Origin: Aspergillus flavus
Taxonomy: Eukaryota > Ascomycota > Eurotiomycetes > Eurotiales > Aspergillaceae
Reading direction: 5' to 3'
Assembly: GCF_009017415.1 (NCBI RefSeq)
Contig: NC_092405.1
Location: 3,410,001 to 3,474,000, forward strand
DNA: 64,000 nt
Shown: piece after piece, positions 20,018 to 31,252 of the stretch
Position numbering within the stretch: the stretch's first letter is position 1
Layout of the letters: every line of letters starts with the position of its first letter
Translations under genes and position numbers: made by a program
Notes under the pieces: generated by a model
What the model was told of the DNA's origin: nothing
What the model saw: the letters and a program-made list of their open reading frames with translations, nothing else
The model's database searches: none

Positions 20018-22177
20018 TCAGGGCAAATCCAGTTCTCTCTTCCTGATGACAGAAAATGCCTTCAGTATAGTACCTTTCTCTTCATGAGAGCATTGGTACT
20101 CTCCATTCTTCACCTCATTTTCTGCTACCCACTCATATTTTTGGCAAATTCTGGAGTTAATTTGTACCTTTTCCTCCCGTTCTGGCTCCAACGAAGAAGT
20201 ATGAATAATGTATGGAAAGTCAAGCCAATCGTCACGCTTTCGGAAAGGGGCATCGTACACAATCTTTGACAGTTGCATCCCGGTCTGTGTAACGACCACT
20301 CGCTGAAGGGCAGCTTGCAAGCTCAGGTCTCCTTCACCGACTGCATCAGTAGGCGTGGTCCAGAGACTAGGCACGTTCTCATCAAAAGCGGGCTGCTGAA
20401 GAAGAAGAAGATAAGGTTGAAAGCAATTACTCGTTCCTTGTTGGCTGCTTTCTTCTGAACCGGGTTCGTGACGCAACCACGAAAAAATGAGGGCGCTGAT
20501 TGTGAGACGATAGTCAGTGCCGCCGACGTTAAACCGACTGCACGAAGTATGCAAGGCAAAGAGACTTTGCTCCAAATCAAGACGGAGGTCTCCGTATGCC
20601 CATTCCGATACATGTGTCACTGCTAGCCATGGATCGTATCTATACTGTAGAAGAAAGTTTTGGATCTCTGCCGCAGTATACCGATTTGGAGGAACCGTGT
20701 CTGCGAATATCGTAGACAAACTAGCGATGTCACCTGGGGTCCAGGCTGGCGAAGCTGGAGGGGTCAATGGATAGATGGAGCCATTCGGCATTTGCTTTGC
20801 CATGAAAGGTCCATCCGTAGGCTCCGAGTACATGAGAAGAAATAGTTCTGCAATGGCGAACCGTTGTACACAGCCGAAGAAGGCTTTCATATCCACTCGC
20901 CCTGGGCGTGAAAGAGCAGGATCAAGTTGGTCGATGTGATTGGTGGTCATCATTAAAATACGACCATCTTGTGCAGATACACCATCGATGACATTGAGAA
21001 CTGCAGCAAGCGTGATACTGTTCAGTGGCCGCTCGCGGCCAGGAGCCTCGGCAACAATACATTCTTTGCCATTGATCTCTTCTGCTGCTTCCAGGAAAGG
21101 CTTCTCCGACTTCCTTTTCTGGATGCCGGCCTGATCCACATCTTCGAAAAGAACAATACACCTCTCCGGGAGAGATTGAAACAAAAGAGTTAAAGTGTTC
21201 TCATCCAGACCATTCATAGTAAGGTCTATAACGTAAATATCAAGTTGAAGCAGGCTAGCAATAGCGAGGCAGAAGCTTGATTTTCCTGTGCCGGGAGGGC
21301 CATAGAAAAGATAACCCCGTCGATACGGGAAGTTTCTTAACCGGTGCCATCTCCGGGTACGAGGGAGGAGGTAATCTTGAATGTCACTGATAATCTGATT
21401 CTTCAGGTAGGGATCCAATGCAATTGTTGATAGCCGTCGCGGTTGCTTAGAAAGAGCAACTGCCCATCGGAAATCGGACCCATGTTTGAAAGCTCGTCTT
21501 ATTATCAGACTATCGTTATCCTTTTCAGCAACAGTTTTTTGGATGTCAGCGAGAAAGTTTCTGAGAGCCTGTTTATTCCACGGGGCTGTATAAAAATGCA
21601 GCTTTTCCCTTCTCACAGCCCATGAACCGAAGACATCTTTTTCTGGCTGGCGACTAAAGGCGAACAAGCGACCGTTATATTTGAAGACGCTGGTCTGGAA
21701 AGCCGCAGGTGTGAAGTGGATAAGACCTAACTTATCTCGAAGCTTTTGCTCCATCCAGAACTCTCGCGGATTCTTTTCCAGCTTCGTATTATCTTCATCG
21801 GAAAAGTTCTTTTCGTTTCTGTCTGTGTTCCAAGATGGGGCGATATCCAATCTTGTAGCGGCAGTGGACCGTTGGGTTTGAGTCAAGCCAGGATGGCTCG
21901 AAATCCAGCGGATGACTTGATCGTACAGTTCATCGTGGTACGGAATCTCAACTGACTCGGCAAGGCGCAGGAGCAACGACTGAAAACGTTCCCAGAATGC
22001 TGGTAGAGCGTACAAGCAAAAAGCTATAGATGCAAACATATACGGTGATTTATCGATATTAAAATAGGAGGTAAGAAGATGAGGAAGCCAGCCATAGCCA
22101 GGAACAAAGGCTTCGAGGATGACCTGGGGCAGGAGCATGCCAGATATGGCACTTGTGGAATTCATAGCAAAGGCCAT
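20018..22177 (-). CDS. BCS1-like AAA ATPase
   Basis: Single exon, 719 aa from the ATG at 22177; the frame extends 11 codons upstream without an ATG. TATAAATA about 65 bp upstream supports this start. The N-terminal region has a short hydrophobic segment (SPYMFASIAFCLYALPAF) as in BCS1, then the BCS1-N region (residues about 45-225), then the AAA module: Walker A YGPPGTGKSS near residue 293, Walker B CIVLFEDVD, sensor-1 MMTTNHIDQLDPALSRPGRVD and the AAA lid. True mitochondrial Bcs1 is about 450 aa; the long C-terminal extension (170 residues) and an insertion after Walker B place this in the expanded fungal BCS1-like group of unknown role rather than the Rieske-translocase. The ATPase residues look intact. 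Confidence 0.9.
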   Translation of the reverse strand: MAFAMNSTSAISGMLLPQVILEAFVPGYGWLPHLLTSYFNIDKSPYMFASIAFCLYALPAFWERFQSLLLRLAESVEIPYHDELYDQVIRWISSHPGLTQTQRSTAATRLDIAPSWNTDRNEKNFSDEDNTKLEKNPREFWMEQKLRDKLGLIHFTPAAFQTSVFKYNGRLFAFSRQPEKDVFGSWAVRREKLHFYTAPWNKQALRNFLADIQKTVAEKDNDSLIIRRAFKHGSDFRWAVALSKQPRRLSTIALDPYLKNQIISDIQDYLLPRTRRWHRLRNFPYRRGYLFYGPPGTGKSSFCLAIASLLQLDIYVIDLTMNGLDENTLTLLFQSLPERCIVLFEDVDQAGIQKRKSEKPFLEAAEEINGKECIVAEAPGRERPLNSITLAAVLNVIDGVSAQDGRILMMTTNHIDQLDPALSRPGRVDMKAFFGCVQRFAIAELFLLMYSEPTDGPFMAKQMPNGSIYPLTPPASPAWTPGDIASLSTIFADTVPPNRYTAAEIQNFLLQYRYDPWLAVTHVSEWAYGDLRLDLEQSLFALHTSCSRFNVGGTDYRLTISALIFSWLRHEPGSEESSQQGTSNCFQPYLLLLQQPAFDENVPSLWTTPTDAVGEGDLSLQAALQRVVVTQTGMQLSKIVYDAPFRKRDDWLDFPYIIHTSSLEPEREEKVQINSRICQKYEWVAENEVKNGEYQCSHEEKGTILKAFSVIRKRELDLP

Positions 22178-23055
22178 AGTATTCGACTTCTGTGTCTCTT
22201 GGGGATGCAATCCCTTTTTGCCTGGCGAGGAGGGTCTTATTTATAGGTCATTCCGCAGGCTGACACTATGTCCATGACAGAAAATAAATAAAAAGAACGG
22301 GAGAAGAAACAAAGATTAGAAAGTAAAATTACATAAAAAAAAAGAAAAAGAAAAAAAGAAAAGAAAAAAATGGGAAAAAAAGAAACAAGGAAAAAAGAAA
22401 CAAGAAAAAAGAAAAGAAAAATACCCAGCTCGGAGTTGGACCCGATGTGACGAAGGGTGCAGTTGCGCCTAATATTTACCAGGGGTCGGCTACGTAGTCC
22501 ATGCATGTTGTGTATACAATGAGGGCTAGAAAGGGATATTTACGTACCTCGTCCACCCTAAATTCCAAGAATAGTAAGTATGGGTCAGAGAAGCAAAGGT
22601 ATCCTTTGTATTATCGTGTTACAAAGCAGTACGCCACCCGGGTATTCTTTTGGCCTTCCACACATCCCCTACTTCCAAGTGGGTAAGTTCTAGTCCCTGT
22701 AAGCACGAGAGAGGGACAACATGCGAGTTGATCGTGCTCCTGGGCACTCCAGACGCTATTCACATCGAAGTTAAAATAGTTGGAAGGGTTACAGCAGCTC
22801 ACACCTTTGCTAATTTACGCCAATAGCTTGAATCCTTATCTTCTTGGAGGTGGGAGCGATCGATAAGAAGCCTAATGTTCAATATTCATTGAACAAAAAG
22901 GAAAGCTATACGTCGACTAATGATCTCCGGCCCGCTCAGCACAGTAAAGATATACCATTTTAGCTTATCACGGCCAAAAAACAGTAGACGGGTTAGGCTA
23001 TGGATGTCATAACACACACTGCTCGCAAAGGCTGCTAGTAAGAGCCGATATTTAC
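22178..23055. other. Intergenic with polypurine tract
   Basis: It includes an A/G-only tract at about 22335-22420 (minus-strand poly-pyrimidine). No coding sequence supported. Confidence 0.45.
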
Positions 23056-23751
23056 TCATTCTTCATGGTCAAGAGAGTTGATGAGTTCGTCAAGCGTCCC
23101 ACACAACCGAAATAATCCTGAGTAACCATCGAAAACTCCCCACATTATCCAAGTAACCGGAGCTGTACCATCTTCCTTCATCTCAGGCCACAGGTATTCC
23201 AACGTTGCCGGACGTGCAGGACCACTGTTGTTCAATCTCACCCAAACCTGGGCCTGCAGTTGGGCTGCAAGAGTTGCCAGTTTACCGTCCTCAGTGTTGC
23301 AGAACTCGGGATTCTGAAGCTGATCTCTGATATACTTCAAGAAAAACTTCCCGGATTGTCCAGTCAATGTTTGCACTGGAGAAGAATACATCATGACAGT
23401 ATACATCTCAGCAAAGGTAAAATTTTCTGATTTCCTGAACAGACGCTGGCACGTTTGGCGCAGTTCTTCTCGGTTTGGCTTTAAGCCGTATCCCCCACCC
23501 GTGGTCTGGACGTTCACTACAACTGAGTCTTTATCCCTGGTCAGCCTGGTATCTTTTGAATAACTAGGGCACAAACCATTGAATGATGCGTCTGCACAGA
23601 ATATCTGTCCCTCGGAAAAAAACTCATTGCGGTCCACCAAGCTCGCAGTAGCAGTGGTTGCAGGAGATGGCGGTGGTAGACCAGTGGCAGAAGGTTCGCC
23701 TGACATTGCCGTTGCTTCTAAAATCAGGAACTTGAGGGTTTCTCCCCACAT
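23056..23751 (-). CDS. Hypothetical protein, 231 aa
   Basis: One frame from the ATG at 23751; a second Met (23706) opens MSGEPSATG and is an alternative start. A likely 5'UTR intron (GTAAGG at 23812 to TCCTAG near 23760) precedes it. Composition: a short hydrophobic N-terminus, a Pro/Ala/Thr-rich linker, then a globular domain with scattered Cys (QIFCADASFNGLCPSYS, CQRLF, EFCNT) and a WIMWGVFDGYSGLFRLCG end. The family is not recognised and no signal peptide is convincing. It is minus-strand, like its neighbours on both sides. Confidence 0.65.
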   Translation of the reverse strand: MWGETLKFLILEATAMSGEPSATGLPPPSPATTATASLVDRNEFFSEGQIFCADASFNGLCPSYSKDTRLTRDKDSVVVNVQTTGGGYGLKPNREELRQTCQRLFRKSENFTFAEMYTVMMYSSPVQTLTGQSGKFFLKYIRDQLQNPEFCNTEDGKLATLAAQLQAQVWVRLNNSGPARPATLEYLWPEMKEDGTAPVTWIMWGVFDGYSGLFRLCGTLDELINSLDHEE

Positions 23752-24273
23752 TTTACTGCTCCTAGGACCAAGTACTCAGTAGCTGAACGACCAGAAGAAA
23801 GGTTTCCTTACCTCAGGAGGAGTTCGAGTGATTGCGCTTCAAGAATTCCAGGAACACAAGTAGCACGCTGAAAGAAGATTGGATAGCAATGTAGAAGAAG
23901 AAAAAGGAAAGGAATAAAATAGTTTATATAGACCAGAAAAGCATCCATATGGTAGTTGCTTAATGGTTGGGCTACACCCAGCGGTGCTAATTTCCACTGG
24001 ATAATCTAGGTTTTCGAGACCGTATAACCACTACTCCAAAGGAAATACTATACGTTTTAGGAAAATGTACAATACATACACGTAAAATTCATAAGTATTT
24101 GGATTTCTAATAGAGCTATTATCGAACAACTAATACATAGCCCTTTCTCGCAGGCGCTCTAGCCGTGACCAATGACCGAGCATGTTTAGAAGGTTTGTGC
24201 CCGGTTATACCCCTGGTATGTCAGACCAATGACTTGAGCCTATGTTGTCTTAGGGGGTGGAGTGGTCTCTCCA

Positions 24274-24296
24274 TTTTTTTTTTTTTTTTTTTTTTG
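24274..24296. repeat. Poly-T tract
   Basis: A run of more than 20 T residues downstream of the gene at 24521-25724; read on the minus strand it is a poly-A run just past that gene's stop. Confidence 0.9.
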
Positions 24297-24520
24297 GCGA
24301 TGCGAAGCCTAGCGGACAATAACTTATAAAAATAAGAAAAAAATAAACTTTAATCCAAGACCACTAAAGTTTCTGGACCCAGTGAATATAGTGCAAATTT
24401 ATCTTTTTGACATGCAATGATTTTAAAAATAGTAAAATTGTAATCATGTTACGCTTTCAATACTATCTAATACTGCTGTACATCCAGGCAGATCCACACA
24501 GTTATGGTGCTTCCCTACCA

Positions 24521-25724
24521 TCAGTCCCAATTATCTTCTATCTGCTTCTTCAAAGATTCACGAAAAACAGATAAAGAACCATAAAATGCAGAAAGTTGTC
24601 CAATACCATTCGCCATCTCTAGGCCCTGGCTTACCATCACCATCTGTCCGTACAGATTAAACTTTTCAGTGATACACCTGAGGGCTTCCGGCGACTCAAC
24701 CCATAGATCTCTCGTAAGTAATCGTAAGAAAGCGGCAGTCGAAGCAATACTTTCTGAAAGCTTGCGAACAGTATCATTTTCACTTAGGCTTTCGGGCTTT
24801 GATGCTTCGGCAACCCAGGCCTCGATATCGTGAAGTACAAGCCGAATGTTGATTGGTGCTGGGAACGCAAGACGCATGGATGAGCGATGATTAAACATTT
24901 GGAACCTCAGCCTTGCATACTCGCGAAGCTCGTTGCTGGGTTGTAGTGGAAGGGTATTGATTGCGATGATCTCGTCAAAGAATCGCCGCAGAGTTGTTGT
25001 TTCTTCGGTTTTTGGTAAATCAAGACATAAGCCTTCCTTTGCCATACAAGCAGTCACGAAAAGCAGTATCTGCTCGTCGGATCGAACATTTTTTGTGATG
25101 ATCCCGTGTAAAGCGTGCGCAATAACATCCGGTTTCAGGTGCATCGGGCTAGATATTCTCTGGCCACAGAGAATGATCTGAACCCCCAATCCCAGGAAAA
25201 AAGCAATTGGGTCGGAAGAATTCAGGAGAAACATTGTCAGTGACTGAACTGCATTTTGGTCCGGCTGAGAGACACATTTTAATCCCATCCAAGCTGAAAG
25301 ACAGAATTGCAGATTTGTCATGCACCATAAGAAATCCGGAGGCTTTTTGGTAATGATGAGTCTCCTTATCAAGCAATCATCAGTAAACTAAAAATATTAA
25401 CGCTGAAATTGACTTACTCAAATGCATAAGCGATATCCGGGTATACAAAAGTTGATTCCATAGTAGCTCCTTGTGTAGCTATATGGGTAGACCTCGGATA
25501 TTGCTTAGAGTAGAAGCCCATCAGGTCTTCCGTGGTCCCAATGGGCAACATAATCTCCGAAGTCGAATTGGAAATGTTTTCTTGGTGTATGCACTTCCTT
25601 GCGGAAACTGGGTACTGAGGCCAAGGCCGCTTTAGAGAACGCTATATAAGTTAGTTAGAACGCTATGTCGTAAGTCTAAGTGCATTACCTTGACTTTCTC
25701 TCTGTGGCATTCGATGCAAAACAT
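24521..25724 (-). CDS. Hypothetical protein with N-terminal Cys cluster (degenerate zinc-finger-like)
   Basis: Exons 25724-25689, 25641-25418 and 25364-24521 join in phase (367 aa). Introns are 47 and 53 bp, the first with a perfect CTAAC branch. A TATAAATTAG box about 75 bp upstream supports the ATG at 25724. The N-terminus MFCIECHREKVKRSLKRPW followed by RKCIHQE looks like a worn Zn2Cys6 or similar motif with too few cysteines to bind two zincs. The rest is helical (for example FFDEIIAINTLPL, LRLLTRDLWVESPEAL), as in regulatory regions of fungal transcription factors, but I do not recognise it. A decayed or specialised C6-type regulator is possible; confidence in function is low. Confidence 0.6.
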
Positions 25725-26347
25725 ACAGGCTGATCGAGATAGTATAGATGAAATTAAAATTGTTAAGCAATGCTCTCTTATGCTGCTCACTCTAATTTAT
25801 ACTTAGTATACTATGTTAAAATTACGGCAATACATACTGTGTATCACATCCGAGTATTAGTGGCTTTGGGCTTCGATATTGTGATCTACAGTTACATTGG
25901 GCCACGGAACAAAAAATGGAAGGTGGCTAACATCTGGTTAGGTCCTATTTATTCAATATTCGATCTCTATAACCGGCTTTCCAGGTTGGATGTTCCAAAA
26001 AAAGGACACCTGGCTAAGGCACAAAGTAGACTTTAGCGGCCTATCAATCTACCTCTCAATTATCCATCACTCCACGGTTTTTTCCTTAAGGGAATGGCCC
26101 AGTAAGATTATATGTGTTCGGTCTGCAAAGGTGTTTTCTGGCCGATACCCATGTTGCACTATAGACCTAAGTATTAGCAGTTATTAATTGGTTTATTCCA
26201 GGAACGTTTGCTTTATGATCTCATAAGATACATTATGTGATATATGAGTATTCCACTTTGTGCTGGAGCTACGTTAACGGTATTACAGTCTAAGTAATGC
26301 CCTACAAATAAATGTGTAAATACCATAAAAAGCACTTAATATCCTTT
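25725..26347. other. Intergenic, promoter of the 25724 gene
   Basis: It contains TATAAATTAG near 25798 (minus). Nothing else recognised. Confidence 0.35.
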
Positions 26348-26858
26348 TTATGACTGCTTCATCTTATCCGCGGCATTGCGAGCAAGTACAATTGCTTCCT
26401 TCAGAGAAAGTGTTTGGCCTTCTGTTTCCTCGGGATCTGGCACAGTTATGTCTTCATCACCTGGTGGTCCATCCGTGGGGCTCTTGGTAAGATCAAATAA
26501 TCTTTCCGTAGGGTGGTCATCGGTTGGAGATTGAAGTAAGTGCGAGCTCTTCTGCTTCTTCAATGGTTGTCCTCCGAAGGATTGCCCTCTTCGCTTGCTG
26601 GACGCCACTCTTGCGTCAGACAGGTGATTCCCTAGTCTCCCTTCTAAATAAATACATTATACTGATTAGCTATTTCTACATTCAAAAGAAGTATTATACT
26701 CACCCATCTTGTCTCCGCCGTGAATAAGTATCACGAAGAATGACGGGAATACCAAGAAGACCGAGAAGAAAAAGTTTAAGATATTCCCACAAAACACAGA
26801 TAATAATAATAATATAGCAAAAACCAATAAATCTGATAGTAAGAACCAACGGGTCCAT
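26348..26858 (-). CDS. Small membrane-anchored hypothetical protein
   Basis: Exons 26858-26704 and 26636-26348 (147 aa), intron 67 bp (GTGAGT...GGGAG; the acceptor is chosen to keep frame). The N-terminus is one long hydrophobic stretch (residues about 4-45, with YIIIIICVLWEYL and LFLLGLLGIPVIL), one or two membrane passes, followed by a basic SRRRQ. The remainder is hydrophilic, Pro/Asp/Glu-rich and probably disordered, ending in a short helix (SLKEAIVLARNAADKM). The family is not recognised. A membrane-tethered adaptor is conceivable but not shown. Confidence 0.55.
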
Positions 26859-27043
26859 TATTTGTTTGTAGTGGGAACGTATTGACGTTACTGGACGACT
26901 ATATCTCAGCCGGTCCTGTGGTGTGATTACCTGTTACATTTATACCTCTGATTTCCAGTACATGAATATCACAGGAGAATTAATGAGAAAACAAAAGTAG
27001 AGAAAAGAATAAAAGTTTCCAAATTCCGAATTCGCCATGCATA

Positions 27044-27538
27044 TCAGATAACAACAAACCAATCATTTCGGTCTATACCAGCCCTTTCCTCCAGGTGTTT
27101 CCATGGTATGGTTTCCCATGCAGCATCAATTTTGATCTTAAGCAAATCCCGCTCATCTGGGGTCATCCTCCTGGCATCGATAAGCCGTGGGCAAGACACT
27201 ACACATATTGTCTTCGGCCGCCGTCGCAAGCGAGTTGAAAACATGATGCGAAAATTACCATCCTTGTACTCGTAGCCGGAGAAGCTGAGAATAGAAGTTC
27301 CCCATGTCACCTCGGCCTCGATAAGATCTAGCACCCCAAGTTCTTCTCTTGTCATGTATTTTTGAAAAACCACTTCATTGGTATCCCTGTAAGATGTGGA
27401 TAGTCTGCTTCTTGGCGATGGAAGGGCATTTTGTTTGGCCAGTATCTCATTGATAGCTTCGACAGCCGTCGGTGGTTTCGTGGCTGATATGGGGAGACAG
27501 GCTCCAAAGGATTGGATAAAGTTCGTAATGTGGAACAT
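27044..27538 (-). CDS. Hypothetical protein, 164 aa
   Basis: Single frame from the ATG at 27538, with a TATAAAAT-like element about 100 bp upstream. Mixed alpha/beta composition, no signal peptide. The motif TREELGVLDLIEAEVTWGT resembles TKEELSILGTTESDITYGG in the gene ending at 31878, which may reflect a shared small domain. Other traits: RLRRRPKTICVVSCPRL, and a C-terminal WETIPWKHLEERAGI helix. No known family. It is within 1.5 kb of the first Tse2-like gene. Confidence 0.55.
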   Translation of the reverse strand: MFHITNFIQSFGACLPISATKPPTAVEAINEILAKQNALPSPRSRLSTSYRDTNEVVFQKYMTREELGVLDLIEAEVTWGTSILSFSGYEYKDGNFRIMFSTRLRRRPKTICVVSCPRLIDARRMTPDERDLLKIKIDAAWETIPWKHLEERAGIDRNDWFVVI

Positions 27539-29023
27539 GCTGGCTCAGGTCAAGGTACTTCAGAAGAAGAGTGCAGTGAAAGGATGCATTGGTCTGTGCA
27601 GAATTGCGGTGTGTATCTACGACAAGGCTGGCATTTTATATTCTTAATTGTACTCTCTAAGATGCTTATGGTGGACTTGGGATTACTCAATTTGGATAGA
27701 GATAAAAAGCACAGCAGTTGTAAGACCCCTGGATATGGCTGATCTAGAATCGGTAGGTCGTAATCCTGAACTAACAAGTTATGTCTAGTATATATTACAA
27801 CTAACTAGGCGCCATGATAAGAGCATAACGATGAACCCTGGTGTTTGACCTTAGGGCATGTAATAGCGTAAGGTTAGTGATCTCCTGAACTATCGTTGTC
27901 CCTATTCCTTGGAGCCTAGGCCTCCTGGTCGGCAAGCGTATCTCTTTGGTTCCTCGTGTTCTTCCAAGGTCAATAACTAAGATGATTGTAATAGCATTCA
28001 CATTGATGGTTACATTTGGCAGAATTCTACTGACTGACTGACCTATTACCGACAAGCCAATAATCCCGAGCTGCTGGGATGATACTCTATTGTAATGGTT
28101 CCAGAATTATGGCGTCTTAAGGACTGAAGTATGTGGTATCAAGCCCAGTATACCTCGTATCTCTTCCAAAAACTGGCCATGCATATGCTACATTGGGAAT
28201 TGCTAGATAGCACTACCTGAGCGAAATATTACCGTCCTGTTCTAGGCCTTTAATAACACTTAAAGTCAAATCATATCAATAGTGGCGTACGGTCGTCACT
28301 GTAACTGGGAATACGATGCAGGTTGCATATGTTTGACTCGGAACTTCTCGATGCCTATACACATCAAATTAAATTTCTCTGACATTGGGTTCGTAAATTT
28401 TAATCATAACCCACCAACGATCAATGCATACATGTGCTATAGCAGGGATCGCGCGTAAGGATTACAAGACCAAATTTTAACTTATGTTCCTGGCTTCAGA
28501 GGAGACAATTATACACCTAAACTATGTTCGTATACCTTACTAGTAGAAGTTGCTTTGGGTCATAGGTTGCACAGACCTTCGCCTTCCACTTTTGGGTCTT
28601 GTCGTCCAAACGGATCACAAGACCCTAAAGTGGAATAGCGCTGTTAGTATCCCTGTTTATTCCCCACCTATGTGCATAGTATCGCAACCGATGCTTAACT
28701 AGCCAACTTTGATTGGAAAGTTGTCTAGCACATGTATCCCATTTCCTCTTCCTTTTCCTTCCTTTTCCTGGAGGCTGGCCTACTGTTTCGGTTTTTCGTA
28801 CACAAACAAAACAAGAAAGAAAAAAACAAAGGGGAAAGCAATACGCATGATACCTATAATATAGAATAAATTAGAATACTAAGACAATATGGCAGAGAGG
28901 CAGTATAAAACCCCAGTATCTCTTTATGAGATGCCATTAGAAACAACAAAACATTGAACTCTTGCCTGTCCTCTATTATTCAAAATTGCTCTTTCTCCGT
29001 TTCCCTGCCCAATCTCATCGACC
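27539..29023. other. 1.5-kb intergenic region
   Basis: Nothing recognised apart from a TATA box (AGTATAAAACC, about 28905) belonging to the Tse2-like gene. Confidence 0.35.
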
Positions 29024-29635
29024 ATGGCAAAGTATCTAGGCCGCTTTAATAGCTTCCCCAAAGAACTCTTCCGCCTGAATAATGGCGACATCATTCGGGT
29101 TCGCGATCGAACTGTGAAGAAAGTCGGCAGCTTCGATGTGATCAGTGAAGGCGGAAAGTTGAAACCAAAAGCACTCCAGCCGGATTACAGAGGTGAGTCG
29201 TTATATTCTATATAGAATACATAAACCAACTGATATAAAAGCCCCAAACGGTGCTTCAATGCGGCCCAACACCCGAGCCCAGAAAGATAATGTTATGAAT
29301 TTCAGTGGCAACGACCTCATTGTTTATGGCGTCCCAGCAGGTGAGTAAAATCAACGATAATTTGGCTGCGTTCCTACTTATTAGCAATAGGAACCAAGCT
29401 CCCCGATGATCTTTTACTGGTACATGAAAAGGGCGACCACTTTTCTCTTCAGCCAGCCAAAGAAATGACAGTAGAAGGTATGCTACCATTATTAAGGGTA
29501 TGATTAGTATTGGCCAGTGCTTACTTGTATACAGAATTCAACACCAGAGTCAATACCTTCTTCAAAGAGAAGGCGAAGCTGATGACTCGCGAAGAATGGC
29601 TTCAAGCTTACCCGGAGCCCACGGAGCAAGCCTGA
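29024..29635 (+). CDS. Tse2-like ADP-ribosyltransferase toxin homologue 1
   Basis: Exons 29024-29192, 29242-29340, 29385-29477 and 29535-29635 (153 aa). The third acceptor is ambiguous (29384 or 29390, a six-base difference). It matches the fungal family named after the bacterial type VI effector Tse2, proteins with an ADP-ribosyltransferase-like fold: an N-terminal LFRLNNG and VRDR block, a GASMRPNT motif, VYGVPAG, PDDLLLVHE, HFSLQPAKEM and a C-terminal EEWLQAYPEP helix. No signal peptide, so it would act inside cells. A TATA box lies about 115 bp upstream. In bacteria the toxin is paired with an immunity protein; none is identified in fungi here. Whether the protein is active cannot be judged from the sequence. 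A second, divergent copy follows at 30319-30958. Confidence 0.75.
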
Positions 29636-30318
29636 TTTCAATCGCTGGTATTAACGATGTGAAACCATGATCTTAGGTGTCAATTGTCCAAAGCGCGAGC
29701 TCGGCTGGACATTATCTGTTTCTCCTGTTTTCCTGTCCATATTTGTGTTGGTTAAAACAGAGCCGTATTAGGATCGATAAAACGCCCATGTTCACAGAGT
29801 AGATATTCCCGGAATACATTGGATATGTAATGTACCCTCGCTGTATGTGTAAAAAGTTATTCTCTTTATATCTTTAGTAAGTCAAGTCGCTTAGTCAAAA
29901 CTAGTCCGTTTAATGAAGTCTATTCTCCCTGGTCATTTAAAAAGGGCTGCAACCAGACCATCTAGTACGTAGCCGTCTCTTAGGTCAGCTGACCTAACAG
30001 ACGCCTAAATGTTATGGTCTCCAGTGTTTGTAATGTTTGCACATAGTCGCCACCTCAACGACGGCTACATTTTTCTTTCCCGTCCACTCCCACCCCTTTC
30101 TCTCCTCCCAAAGTAATGTTGCTAGTACTAATATAACCGTTCCATCGTTTGTACACTTACTGAATTGCTCTGAAACTGTGGCATATATTCTTGGTTGCTT
30201 GACTTTTATGATGTGGATGCGACCCAATTTTCGGTGCTATATACCTTTTACCCGCAATAATGCTGGGTGTAAGCGGCAATTTTCTTTGATCTCTGTGCAT
30301 ACCAAGTTCCCGGCGACA
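29636..30318. other. Spacer between the two Tse2-like genes
   Basis: Open frames here are not convincing on either strand. It presumably holds the promoter of the second copy (GCTATATACC, about 30237). Confidence 0.35.
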
Positions 30319-30958
30319 ATGTATCGTTTCCAGACACAGCGTAACTCTTGCCTATTCAACCAGCAGGAGGGAAAGGGTAGCTACATCCGGGACGGTGTAA
30401 CAGTATCGGAAAACGGTCTAGTTTACCCTATGCTTTCTCCGTCTTTTCCTTGTCTGTTAAAACCTTTTATCACCCTCTATTTGCACTATTAACTGATCTT
30501 ATAGACTTTAATGGGCCAGTTTTTAGACCCAATACTTGCTTAATGCAGGAGCTTCTTCGGACGGACTATGATCACTATGCTGAAGCAGCAGAAGTTGGCG
30601 GTCCTACTACAGATCCATTAGTTATTACTATTCGGAAAGGTAAGGGTATCTAAAGGAGAGGTGTTTAAGCTTTGATACTCAAATAGACTAGATACCGTTA
30701 TACCCCCAAGTCTAATTCTATTTCGCGATGAAACCTCTCGGTTTTCACTCCAACCTTCAAGCCCATTATTATTGAGTGGTATGTTTAGGATACTACTTAG
30801 TGAACCACCTTAGCTAACTCCACTAAGTGTTCAACAATATGCTCGATGAGTTTTACTCAACGTCCGCGACTTTCACCGATGCCGTGGAGTGGATGGAAAA
30901 GCACGATTTTCATGATGCTTTCGCAGACAGCGCAACTGAGGATTGGATGGGGCATTAA
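30319..30958 (+). CDS. Tse2-like ADP-ribosyltransferase toxin homologue 2, first junction unresolved
   Basis: A first block starts at the ATG 30319 and contains SYIRDG and ENGLVYP. Blocks 30505-30639, 30692-30778 and 30828-30958 then join in phase with 49-52 bp introns. They carry GPVFRPNT, PPSLILF, RFSLQP and a helical acidic end, all aligning with the corresponding blocks of the gene at 29024-29635. The junction between the first block and 30505 has no canonical donor in the right phase, so this copy may have a non-standard intron or be damaged. The two genes are tandem and same-strand but strongly diverged, so the duplication is old or the copies arrived separately. No signal peptide. Confidence 0.6.
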
Positions 30959-31252
30959 CCGTTGTTAAGCGCCTGTCCACGGAGCTCGCGTATACAGTGA
31001 AATCATTCCTTAGATTCTGTCTAGGACCACAGGCTACTTTAGCTGCTAGGTGAATAGTAATTTATAGAGGCTAGGATTATTTTCGCCACATAATTAGAAA
31101 TTAGGTAGAAGGCAGACTACGCATGAGAATTTGGTATATAGAAACTAACGACTAGAATCTTTATTTTTCGATATCTTCCGACAGACGGTACCTGATGTCA
31201 CATGATATTGTCACCTGACTTTATTGATTTGCGAATTTCTAAATGATGCCTT

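Noticed and set aside
30012..30227. Minus-strand frame near the second Tse2-like gene, tempting as an antitoxin
   Set aside because: No ATG at its start, no domain, and low-complexity composition.
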